Shown here: one piece after another, positions 24,166 to 31,561 of the stretch
How the letters are laid out: each line of letters opens with the position of its first letter
Position numbering within the stretch: position 1 is the first letter of the stretch
From: Clostridiaceae bacterium
GTDB taxonomy: Bacteria; Bacillota; Clostridia; DSM-8532
NCBI GenBank assembly: GCA_012728015.1
Contig: JAAYFY010000073.1
Span: 1 to 34,988, forward strand
Direction: 5' to 3'
Length of the DNA stretch: 34,988 nt
The notes under the pieces: model-generated
The model's database searches: none
The model's input: the letters and a program-made list of their open reading frames with translations, nothing else
Told to the model about the DNA's origin: nothing
Made by a program: the position numbers and the translations under genes

Positions 24166-25975
24166 AATTATGGCTTCTGAGAAAACCATTCAGCTGGATC
24201 AGCCAGATAAAAAGCTGCTGGTAGGAGGTCTGGCGCTTGCTGGCATCCTGCTGGCGCATCATGGACTCAAGGGTCCTGATGTCCAGGAGATAGCGCAGAG
24301 GCGAACCGGTATCATAGATTGATTCCTTAAGGGCATTCCTTATCTTTTCTCCATAAACAGGATCCAATGGCCTTGGAAAGGCACGCTTCCTTCTCTCAAG
24401 GATTTCACGGGGAAGCAGGTCCTGCGCCGATTTTATTAGAATTCCCCTGTCCATGCCATCATAACGTTTCATCTCATTGGGTACGTTCCACAGATACTCG
24501 ATCAGCCTGTAGTCGCACAGGGGGACCCTGGCCTGAAGGTTATAAAGCGTGCTTGCGCGATCCAGGCGGCTGAGGATGCAGGGAAGGTTCCAGTAGAGGC
24601 TGAACCATTCCGGTTCATAGTCTTTTTTAAGGCCCGCGGCGTTTATGGCAAAGCGCGGGTATTCAACCAGGGCTTCTTCATAGCATTTGTCCACGTATTC
24701 AAAGGGCTTTACCAACTCCATGATCTCGGTGCAAAAGACACTGACCTTCTCCGCAAGGTTTGATGCCCATGGAAAACGCCTTTTGCCCGTTGATGAATGG
24801 TCGGGGGCTTTAAGGCCGTACCCGAAGAGTTCATCCGAGCAGTCACCCGAGATGATGATGGGAAACTCCTTGCGTATCTCACGAAATAAAAGCGTTAACG
24901 CGCTGTAGTAGTCGCCGGCTCCCGGCGCGTCTCCTGCTTCGGACGCCTCAAACAGGGCGTCCAGCAAATCCTCTGTTGACAGCAGAATATAGTGGTGCCG
25001 TGTACCGAGCTCCCTGCAGATCCAGCGTATCCAGGGTATGTCCGAATCAGACTGAAAGCTTGTGGAGGTCAGCTTGCTTCCCTTTTCGTATTCCACCGAC
25101 CAGGTATTGTAAACGTGGCTGAACAGGCTGCGCCTGTTTTTGCAGATGATCGCGGTGATGAGGCTGGAATAGAGCCCGCCCGACAGAAGGCCGCATACTG
25201 GGAGATCGGCTTTTACCTGCATATTTATAGATTCGGTGATCAGTTCCCTGATCTGACTTGCAGTTTCCTCCGCCGAATCGGTATGCTCCCTTTCCTCTAT
25301 AACCCAGTAACGCTTTACGACCGTTCCATCGGGACTGAAGGTTAGGTAATGGGCGGGTCTGAGCTCATGGATTCCCTTTATCACAGTGCTTCCGGGGGTA
25401 TTGCGAGGGCTCAGGCAGATAAGCTCAGACAAGCCTTCAACACTGATCTCTGCCCTGAACAGGGGGTGTGATATGATTCCACCGATCTCGGAAGCGAAGA
25501 CCATTGTGGAGCCCATAAGTGTGTAATAAAGCGGTTTAGCGCCTATATGATCCCTGGCCAGCACCAGTTTTTTTTCATCCGCCACCCATATGGCCAGCGC
25601 GAAGAGCCCGTTAAGTCTCACAAAACAAGGCGCGTTCCATATGGCATAACAGTATCCCACCAGTTCGGAGCAGCTGTTTTCCCGGAAAATGCAGCCGCAG
25701 GATTCCAGCTGGGATCGAAGCTCACTGTAGTTGTAGATTGTGCCGTCCATGACTATGATATATTCCTTGCCGTGCTGTTTTATTTTTGTAACCCACGGGG
25801 TTTTGCCGGCATTGTATTCGCTGGCAATCCTGCAGGCCATGACGGAATGGGAGGAGATATACAGGCTGGAGCCAACCGGGCCTCTTTCGCGAACAGCATC
25901 CGAAACCGGGCAGATATGACTGCATTGATGGGTTATATCTGCCGTGGGGTTTACAATACCGGCTATCCCGGGCAT
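24152..25975 (-). CDS. Asparagine synthetase B-like protein with altered active sites
   Basis: A full-length, 607-residue homologue of glutamine-hydrolysing asparagine synthetase. The N-terminal class II glutaminase domain starts MPGIAGIVNP where active enzymes start MCG, so the nucleophile Cys2 is Pro. Other glutamine-binding residues also differ: D77-G-T79 for Asn-Gly-Glu, and SCSE with C102 for the usual Asp. In the C-terminal synthetase domain the ATP loop SGGLDSS reads SGGLYSS (Y269). Structural motifs remain: LARDHIGAKPLYY, SGDCSDELFG (376-385) and RVPLCDYRLIEYLWNVP. The frame is intact, with a GGAG signal 7 bases before ATG. I infer a non-catalytic or altered-function paralogue. It is divergent from spoIIGA, so a sporulation role is possible. 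Confidence 0.85.
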   Translation of the reverse strand: MPGIAGIVNPTADITHQCSHICPVSDAVRERGPVGSSLYISSHSVMACRIASEYNAGKTPWVTKIKQHGKEYIIVMDGTIYNYSELRSQLESCGCIFRENSCSELVGYCYAIWNAPCFVRLNGLFALAIWVADEKKLVLARDHIGAKPLYYTLMGSTMVFASEIGGIISHPLFRAEISVEGLSELICLSPRNTPGSTVIKGIHELRPAHYLTFSPDGTVVKRYWVIEEREHTDSAEETASQIRELITESINMQVKADLPVCGLLSGGLYSSLITAIICKNRRSLFSHVYNTWSVEYEKGSKLTSTSFQSDSDIPWIRWICRELGTRHHYILLSTEDLLDALFEASEAGDAPGAGDYYSALTLLFREIRKEFPIIISGDCSDELFGYGLKAPDHSSTGKRRFPWASNLAEKVSVFCTEIMELVKPFEYVDKCYEEALVEYPRFAINAAGLKKDYEPEWFSLYWNLPCILSRLDRASTLYNLQARVPLCDYRLIEYLWNVPNEMKRYDGMDRGILIKSAQDLLPREILERRKRAFPRPLDPVYGEKIRNALKESIYDTGSPLRYLLDIRTLESMMRQQDASKRQTSYQQLFIWLIQLNGFLRSHNFRIL

Positions 25976-26082
25976 ACAATCACTCCAGCAGGTGATACAT
26001 TGACATCATATTCGGTGCCGGAATGGAGTGTTACGGGAAATCGAAACCTGCATACAAGCTCGTTTTGAAGGATCCAGGGCAT

Positions 26083-26121
26083 TACGACATATTTTTTATC
26101 GGGCTATAACCTGATTTGACA
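26083..26121. promoter_or_regulatory. Two Spo0A-box-like sites upstream of spoIIGA
   Basis: On the minus strand TGTCGTA (26083-26089) and TGTCAAA (26115-26121) each match six of seven bases of the Spo0A box TGTCGAA. They point the same way and start 32 bases apart, about three helical turns. The second overlaps the -35 of the predicted spoIIGA promoter. They also lie upstream of the divergent AsnB-like gene. Confidence 0.45.
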
Positions 26122-26148
26122 GAAAATCCGCGCGGCTGCTTTTATAAT
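26116..26148 (+). promoter_or_regulatory. Putative Spo0A-activated sigma-A promoter of spoIIGA-sigE
   Basis: A perfect TTGACA (26116-26121) and a perfect TATAAT (26143-26148) are separated by 21 bases, too far for ordinary sigma-A use. The Bacillus subtilis spoIIG promoter has the same oddity (about 22 bases), compensated by Spo0A~P bound at the -35. The start codon of spoIIGA is about 137 bases downstream. Apart from this and the 0A-like boxes, the 310-base gap 25976-26285 shows nothing else I can support. Confidence 0.55.
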
Positions 26149-26285
26149 CACCTTCAGACGGAACCACCGGCAAAAAGACCGAGACAACGAGAAAACTTCC
26201 GGCTCGGCAGGGATAGTACTCATAAATCATGGACAGCTGAATAATAGTTTTAATGAAACCATCAAGCCAGGGGAGGGGAGCGGGA

Positions 26286-27185
26286 ATGGTGGTTTACGCT
26301 GACTTGCTGTTTTTTGAAAACCTACTCGCCAACTGCTTTATCCTGAAGCTGACCAGCATGATGTCGGGCATTCCCGCAAAGCTCTGGAGAATACTTCTGG
26401 CTTCATCCGCAGGGGCCCTTTATGCCGTATTTGCCGTAATCTGCCGGTCCAACCCCTTGATTGCTTCATTGCCCGCCAAGATCCTGTTCTCCATGCTTAT
26501 GGTGCTGATAGCGTTCAGGGTAAAGAGCGCGGCAGACTTCCTGAGGAGATGGGGAATCATGCTGCTGGTTGCCTTCATGCTGGGCGGGGGTACATATGCT
26601 ATTTCAGGCATATTTGGCGGAAGCATGCTGACCTACGGCGGTTTGATGTACCTGAGCCCTCAAGGTGTGCTTAAAGCCTTTTTGTTTGCGGCCGGGATCT
26701 GTATTGTGCTTGTCCGGCCCATAGGCAAGATACTGTCGGGCAAAGCGGTGAGGGAAGGAAACATCGTGCTGGTGAATGTCATACTTGGAAAGCGGTCTGC
26801 CCGGTTCAACGCGTTGATTGATACCGGTAATTCGCTGGTAGACCCGCTGACAGGGTATCCTGTCATCATCGTTGAGGCCGAGTCGGTCAAAAACATCGTA
26901 CCTCCGGATATCTATGAGTTTTTTCTGTCCAACAGGGTGCCCGGCGGAAAGATGGAAACCGATATAAACCCGTTATGGAAAAGCAGGATGCACTTGATAC
27001 CGTTCAAATCCATAGGCAGGGAAAACGGGATCCTGGCGGGATTCAGGCCCGATACCATAAGGGTCCTTCACGGGAACAGCTTCAAGGAGATTAAGAACGC
27101 TATCATAGGCATCTGCGGCATAAAGCTTTCCAGCAACTCGAGATATACAGCTCTTTTGGGACCGGCATCCCTTGTCAACATTTAG
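26286..27185 (+). CDS. spoIIGA: Sporulation sigma-E factor-processing peptidase SpoIIGA
   Basis: A 299-residue membrane aspartic protease that removes the pro-sequence of SigE in the mother cell, on a signal from the forespore. Five hydrophobic segments fill the N-terminal half (residues 1 to about 155). The C-terminal protease domain carries the catalytic motif ALIDTGNSLVDPLTG with D179 in D-T-G-N. The ATG at 26286 follows a GGGGAGCGGGA purine run; the upstream ATG at 26253 adds 11 residues without family support. It is followed by sigE after 51 bases, the standard order. Expression is expected early in sporulation from the upstream Spo0A-type promoter. Confidence 0.94.
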   Translation: MVVYADLLFFENLLANCFILKLTSMMSGIPAKLWRILLASSAGALYAVFAVICRSNPLIASLPAKILFSMLMVLIAFRVKSAADFLRRWGIMLLVAFMLGGGTYAISGIFGGSMLTYGGLMYLSPQGVLKAFLFAAGICIVLVRPIGKILSGKAVREGNIVLVNVILGKRSARFNALIDTGNSLVDPLTGYPVIIVEAESVKNIVPPDIYEFFLSNRVPGGKMETDINPLWKSRMHLIPFKSIGRENGILAGFRPDTIRVLHGNSFKEIKNAIIGICGIKLSSNSRYTALLGPASLVNI

Positions 27186-27236
27186 CAGCCTGATCAGCGT
27201 CCGCAGAGAAGTTACTTCAGGAAGGGGATGGAGTAT

Positions 27237-27947
27237 ATGTTTGAAAAGGTATTTGGGTTCTTTTTCAATTTTGTTTCCATAAACGATGAGCCAGTAAATG
27301 AAATCTACTATATCGGCGGAAATGAGATACTGCCTCCGCCTCTGCAGGCGCAGGAAGAAGCCGAGTTCCTCGAGAGGCTCGAAACCGGTGATAATTCTGT
27401 TAAGCATGTGCTGATAGAAAGGAATCTGAGGTTGGTGGTTTACATAGCAAGGAAGTTCGAAAACACCGGTGTTGATATAGAAGACCTGACATCCATAGGG
27501 ACGATTGGGCTGATCAAGGCTATCAACACCTATAATCCCGCCAGGAACATAAAGCTTGCCACCTATGCCTCGCGCTGCATTGAAAATGAGATACTGATGT
27601 ACCTGAGGAAGAACAGCCGCGCTAGAAGTGAAATATCCTTTGAAGAGCCGCTGAATGTGGATTGGGACGGAAACGAACTGTTGCTTTCGGACATCCTGGG
27701 AACCGACAGCGATATCATCCAGAGAAACCTGGAAGAGGAAACCGACAGAAAACTTTTGGTGAGCGCCATGAACAAGCTCAGCGGACGCGAAAAGAAGATT
27801 ATGGAGCTAAGGTTCGGGCTCAATAACCATCTTGAAAAAACCCAGAAAGAAGTAGCTGACATGCTGGGAATTTCCCAATCCTACATATCCAGGCTGGAGA
27901 AAAGGATACTTGGAAGGCTGAAACGGGAAATATGCAGGATGCTGTGA
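27237..27947 (+). CDS. sigE: RNA polymerase sporulation sigma factor SigE (pro-form)
   Basis: A 236-residue precursor of the early mother-cell sigma factor. An N-terminal amphipathic pro-sequence ([20 protein letters not shown], 1-20) ends at EIYYIGG, where Bacillus pro-SigE is cleaved by SpoIIGA close to the YYIGG. Region 2 follows ([55 protein letters not shown]). Region 4 ends the protein ([20 protein letters not shown]). It lacks regions 1.1 and 3, as expected. I prefer the ATG at 27237 because the purine run GGAAGGGG is 9 bases upstream of it but touches the alternative ATG at 27228. It lies between its protease gene and sigG. Confidence 0.95.
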   Translation: MFEKVFGFFFNFVSINDEPVNEIYYIGGNEILPPPLQAQEEAEFLERLETGDNSVKHVLIERNLRLVVYIARKFENTGVDIEDLTSIGTIGLIKAINTYNPARNIKLATYASRCIENEILMYLRKNSRARSEISFEEPLNVDWDGNELLLSDILGTDSDIIQRNLEEETDRKLLVSAMNKLSGREKKIMELRFGLNNHLEKTQKEVADMLGISQSYISRLEKRILGRLKREICRML

Positions 27948-28024
27948 TCGGTAAAGCCATGTCTTTCATGCGATTGGCCTGTCAAGGCTTTTTTTAAATA
28001 TTTTCAAGCTTTTATTCCGCATAA

Positions 28025-28090
28025 AACACACCTCGGGAGGACAAGACTGTAGGTGAGCGAAACCTATTCAGTCCGCGAGCGAGGTGTGTT
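28025..28090 (+). promoter_or_regulatory. sigG leader hairpin covering the ribosome binding site
   Basis: An exact 11-bp inverted repeat, AACACACCTCG (28025-28035) and CGAGGTGTGTT (28080-28090), encloses a second stem: GACTG (28045-28049) with CAGTC (28069-28073), continued by TAGGT (28050-28054) with ACCTA (28062-28066). The right outer arm contains GAGGTG (28081-28086), the only Shine-Dalgarno-like sequence before the sigG ATG. In the folded RNA that signal would be paired. A comparable RBS-blocking hairpin is reported for the Bacillus subtilis sigG leader. Confidence 0.75.
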
Positions 28091-28096
28091 GATTCT

Positions 28097-28867
28097 ATGA
28101 TGAACAAGGTAGAAATATGCGGTGTCAATACATCCAAACTTCCGCTTCTTTCCAGTTCACAGATGAATGAGCTTTTTGTCAGGATCAAAAAGGGTGACAA
28201 GGCTGCCCGGGAGGAGTTTATACATGGCAACTTGAGGCTTGTGCTAAGCGTCATCCAAAGGTTCGGGAATAGGGGAGAAAACGCGGATGACCTGTTTCAG
28301 GTAGGCTGTATTGGTCTTATCAAGGCGATCGATAATTTCGATGTTACCCAGAATGTAAGGTTTTCCACATATGCGGTTCCCATGATAATCGGTGAGATAC
28401 GAAGGTACTTAAGGGACAATAACCCCATCAGGGTCAGCCGGTCATTGAAGGATACGGCCTATAAGGCCCTTCAGGCGAGGGACAGGCTGATAGGAAGGGA
28501 GTCTCGTGAGCCCACAATAATAGATATAGCCAAAGAACTTAACATATCCAAAGAGGACGTGGTTATGGCACTGGACGCCATCCAGGAACCCATCTCCCTT
28601 TTCGAATCGGTTTACCATGACGGCGGCGATGCCATCTATGTCATGGACCAGGTCAGCGATGAGAGAAACAGCGATGAGAAATGGCTGGAGAGCATCGCCA
28701 TCTCTGAAGCGATGAGCAAGCTCAGCGAGCGTGAGAAGAAGATAGTAGACCTGCGCTTCTTCCAGGGGAGGACCCAGATGGAGGTAGCCGAGGAGATAGG
28801 CATCTCCCAGGCCCAGGTTTCCCGCCTGGAAAAATCAGCCCTGAAGCATATGCAGAAGTATGTATAG
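28097..28867 (+). CDS. sigG: RNA polymerase sporulation sigma factor SigG
   Basis: A 256-residue late forespore sigma factor. The start NKVEICGVNTSKLP is diagnostic of SigG. Region 2 (NLRLVLSVIQRFGNRGENAD, DLFQVGCIGLIKAIDNF, FSTYAVPMIIGEIRRYLRDN), region 3 (IRVSRSLKDTAYKALQARDR) and region 4 (EVAEEIGISQAQVSRLEKSA) are complete. Two adjacent ATGs (28097 and 28100) are possible starts; GAGGTG lies 10 bases before the first. The 149-base gap after sigE contains a structured leader that hides this signal, so read-through transcripts from spoIIGA-sigE should be poorly translated. A weak sigma-F-like promoter (GCATA at 28019-28023) may serve the forespore. Confidence 0.96.
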   Translation: MMNKVEICGVNTSKLPLLSSSQMNELFVRIKKGDKAAREEFIHGNLRLVLSVIQRFGNRGENADDLFQVGCIGLIKAIDNFDVTQNVRFSTYAVPMIIGEIRRYLRDNNPIRVSRSLKDTAYKALQARDRLIGRESREPTIIDIAKELNISKEDVVMALDAIQEPISLFESVYHDGGDAIYVMDQVSDERNSDEKWLESIAISEAMSKLSEREKKIVDLRFFQGRTQMEVAEEIGISQAQVSRLEKSALKHMQKYV

Positions 28868-28879
28868 AAAATAGAGCTT

Positions 28880-28935
28880 GGAGGTTAGAGGCTGGAGGTG
28901 AGAGGTGGGAGGTTAGAAGTGAGAGGTGAGAACCT
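28880..28935 (+). repeat. Tandem heptanucleotide repeat (RGAGGTK), eight units
   Basis: Eight consecutive 7-base units follow the sigG stop: GGAGGTT, AGAGGCT, GGAGGTG, AGAGGTG, GGAGGTT, AGAAGTG, AGAGGTG and AGAACCT. They also read as four 14-base units. The strand is almost pure purine plus T. Each unit resembles a Shine-Dalgarno sequence, yet no start codon or frame follows the array closely. Confidence 0.75.
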
Positions 28936-28938
28936 CCC
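28907..28938 (+). terminator. Hairpin at the end of the heptanucleotide repeat
   Basis: GGGAGGTT (28907-28914) pairs exactly with AACCTCCC (28931-28938) around a 16-base loop made of repeat units. Only a short TTCTAAATAATT follows, without a real T run, so termination after sigG is possible but not certain. Confidence 0.35.
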
Positions 28939-29039
28939 TTCTAAATAATTAAACAATACTATAACAAAACCCGATATAGATATTGAAACTGGATATGCAG
29001 ATTTTGTCCTGAAACATAAGATAAAGGAGGACAGGCTAT

Positions 29040-29495
29040 ATGAAGTGCCCGTATTGCTCCTGCCAGGAAGACAAGGTTATCGACTCCAGACCAACAGATG
29101 AGGGCGCCACCATAAGAAGGCGCAGGGAATGTCTAAACTGTCGCAAACGCTTCACCACCTATGAAAAAGTCGAACATCTTCCCATTATGGTTATAAAAAA
29201 GGATGGTTCCAGGGAGCCCTATGACCGTGACAAGGTCAGGAAGGGCATACTCCGCGCAACCGAGAAACGCTCGGTATCGGCTGATGAGATAGAAAGGATG
29301 CTGGACAGCATAGAATCTCATATCTATAATTCGCTGGAACGTGAAGTCACAAGTGAGTTTATTGGCGAACTTGTTATGGAAAAGCTCCGGGATCTTGACG
29401 AAGTTGCCTACGTTCGTTTTGCGTCGGTTTATCGCCAGTTCAAGGATATCAACACCTTTATGAACGAGCTGAAGAAGCTCCTTAAGGATAAGTGA
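29040..29495 (+). CDS. nrdR: Transcriptional repressor NrdR
   Basis: A 151-residue repressor of ribonucleotide reductase genes that senses ATP/dATP. The N-terminal zinc ribbon has C3, C6, C31 and C34 ([26 protein letters not shown]). It is followed by the ATP-cone domain ([20 protein letters not shown] through [11 protein letters not shown], about residues 49-139). Length is normal. AAAGGAGG lies about 10 bases upstream of the ATG. It lies downstream of sigG, a position common in Clostridia. No NrdR-box pair or ribonucleotide reductase gene is visible in the window. Confidence 0.96.
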   Translation: MKCPYCSCQEDKVIDSRPTDEGATIRRRRECLNCRKRFTTYEKVEHLPIMVIKKDGSREPYDRDKVRKGILRATEKRSVSADEIERMLDSIESHIYNSLEREVTSEFIGELVMEKLRDLDEVAYVRFASVYRQFKDINTFMNELKKLLKDK

Positions 29496-29594
29496 TAAAG
29501 AAATGTAACGAAGCGTGGTAAATTTGAATCTGGGGGATTGTTTCAGGGAATAAGGGAGTTATGTAAAGGAAAAGCGAAATATGCAGAAATTAAG

Positions 29595-29622
29595 TTGAAA
29601 AAAGGATTTTTTGTGTTACAAT
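29595..29622 (+). promoter_or_regulatory. Putative sigma-A promoter of the PP2C phosphatase gene
   Basis: TTGAAA (29595-29600), a 16-base spacer and TACAAT (29617-29622), about 90 bases before the start codon and in an AT-rich gap of 215 bases. Confidence 0.5.
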
Positions 29623-29710
29623 ATTGATAAAGCTGATATGATTATCAAAAATATATAAATATTAGTTTTCGTTGTTTTTTTACCATAGATAAAATTCCGG
29701 AGGGCCACAT

Positions 29711-31393
29711 ATGATAACCCCAGACCTGAAATCAGGACTTCGTAGGGATTTTAAGCGTTATACCGAAATCTTCTATGTGTTGCTCGGCTGTATTTCGCTT
29801 CTCATCGCAGTGCTCCTTCTGGAAAACAAACATGGCGGAAACTTCGTAATAAAAAGCGCGATGCCTTATTGCTTCTGTCTTGTCCTTATTTCCTCAATAC
29901 TCGCGTTCTCTATCTTTCTCGTCACCTTTTACACCTATAACCAGATGATGAACAATAGCCTCGCTATTGTGGGCTTCACCTTTTTAATCTCGGGAACCTT
30001 CGATATCGTTTGTCTTTTATCATATACCGATATGTCCGGCATATCAGGTATAACAGACCCATCTGGAAAGTCGGTCTTGTTCTGGCTTTTGGCGAGGATT
30101 GTCAACGCTATAGGGTTTCTCCTGCTGATTAACGTGTCCGGACAAAGAAAAGACCGGCTGGGAAGAGGCTGGAAACTCGTAGTTTCCCTGCTATTCATCG
30201 TCACAACAGTCCTGTTTGTATACCTTTTTGATGGTTTGTCTGGCTGGATTTATGGTCCCGTTGGCCTTAGGCCCGCCTGGAACATAATTCTCGCCATTAT
30301 TGCGGCCATTTATGGCTATAATACCTGCCGGATGATCATAAGCTCGAGAAAAAACGGTGATCCCTTGAATAAGACCCTGGCTTGCGCCTTTATAATCATG
30401 TTTTTCTGCCAGATTATCACCATAGGCCTTGTCAGCTTGCATGATATCAGGGTGCTATTGTCCTGCATCCTTAAATTTACGGCCTTCCTTCTGTTCTTTT
30501 ACGTTTTCTACATACAGGGTATAAAGCGGCCCTACGTGCTCCTTTCCAAAGCCAAGGAGGAACTTAACGAATATGCTTTTGAACTTGACCGTTTAGTCGA
30601 TAAACGTACCCATGAGCTAAAGCAGGTAAACCAAAGGCTCATGGCCGATCTGGAAGTGGCCAGGGGTATTCAGCAGGCAATGCTGCCCTCGGTTTTGCCC
30701 CAAAATGAGTACGTTTCATTTGTTTCGGGATATCTGCCGGCAGAGAACCTGAGCGGAGATTTCTACAATGTTATCAGGATTGATGGCTCCCATTACGGGA
30801 TATATATCGGAGATGTTTCCGGCCACGGCGTTTCGGCTGCCATGCTCACGGTTTTTACTTTCCAGAGAATACTGTCCCTCGTTGATGAAATAGGGAAAGA
30901 AGGCATGACAATACCTGCCATGGTGCTTGAACACCTGTTTAACTCTTTCAATGCCGCCAATTTCAGTGAGGAGTTATATATCGTGCTGATCTATGGCGTA
31001 TATAACATCGACACAGGCATCTTTTCCTATGCTTCGGGCGGCCTTAACACCTCGCCTTTAAGGCTCAGACCTGACGGGTCCATCCAGGAACTTGATTCTG
31101 AGGGCTTTGCCATCTGCAAGCTGGGCGACTTCATCTCTCCCAAGTTCTCAAACCGCCAGGTTATGCTATTCCCGGGCGACAAGCTGATTCTGTATACCGA
31201 TGGGCTTGTGGAAACCCTTAACCGCGATAAGCAGCCTTATTCCAAAGAACGCCTGAAAGACCTGATATCGCGTCATAGAAAGTGGAATGCAAATCAGATG
31301 ACACAAAAAATCCTGGAGGACGTAAAACAATTCTCTGAGAAAATCAATGATGATGTCACCATTCTTACCATCGAAGTTTTAAGGCCTTTCTAA
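29711..31393 (+). CDS. Membrane PP2C-type (SpoIIE/RsbU-like) serine phosphatase with MASE3-like sensor
   Basis: A 560-residue protein. About eight membrane helices (residues 20-270) form a sensor with a MASE3-like pattern (GFTFLISGTFDIVCLLSY, LLARIVNAIGFLLLI). A short coiled coil follows (about 275-315, LSKAKEELNEYAFELDRLVD), then a SpoIIE/RsbU phosphatase domain. Metal-binding motifs are intact: LSGDFYNVIRI, YIGDVSGHGVSAAML, LILYTDGLVETLN and NDDVTILTIEV. Such proteins dephosphorylate anti-anti-sigma factors, but no STAS protein or anti-sigma kinase is in the window, so its target is unknown. It has its own promoter and a CCGGAGGGCC-type signal before the ATG. It is distinct from SpoIIE itself. 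Confidence 0.88.
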   Translation: MITPDLKSGLRRDFKRYTEIFYVLLGCISLLIAVLLLENKHGGNFVIKSAMPYCFCLVLISSILAFSIFLVTFYTYNQMMNNSLAIVGFTFLISGTFDIVCLLSYTDMSGISGITDPSGKSVLFWLLARIVNAIGFLLLINVSGQRKDRLGRGWKLVVSLLFIVTTVLFVYLFDGLSGWIYGPVGLRPAWNIILAIIAAIYGYNTCRMIISSRKNGDPLNKTLACAFIIMFFCQIITIGLVSLHDIRVLLSCILKFTAFLLFFYVFYIQGIKRPYVLLSKAKEELNEYAFELDRLVDKRTHELKQVNQRLMADLEVARGIQQAMLPSVLPQNEYVSFVSGYLPAENLSGDFYNVIRIDGSHYGIYIGDVSGHGVSAAMLTVFTFQRILSLVDEIGKEGMTIPAMVLEHLFNSFNAANFSEELYIVLIYGVYNIDTGIFSYASGGLNTSPLRLRPDGSIQELDSEGFAICKLGDFISPKFSNRQVMLFPGDKLILYTDGLVETLNRDKQPYSKERLKDLISRHRKWNANQMTQKILEDVKQFSEKINDDVTILTIEVLRPF

Positions 31394-31561
31394 GGATACT
31401 GTGAAACCCCGCGCCGTGACAGTTCCATGATCCTGAACACTTCTTTGTGCCGGTAAGCCGGTGACGTATCCGGCCTGCCATGCGAATAATTATGATAATA
31501 GACATAATATCGGTATTGTGCTAAACTGTGGATGGAATTGCATATACTTGGAGGTAACGTT

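Noticed and set aside
25973-25980. CATACAAT on the plus strand as a sigma-E -10 element
   Set aside because: It covers the start codon of the AsnB-like gene on the other strand and has no -35 partner at the right distance.
25547-26068. 173-codon plus-strand frame over the start of the AsnB-like gene
   Set aside because: Antisense to conserved glutaminase motifs, no start signal, and no family pattern.
27976-28000. GGCCTGTCAAGGCTTTTTTT as a terminator between sigE and sigG
   Set aside because: The stem is only four to five base pairs; it may slow the polymerase, but I cannot support efficient termination.
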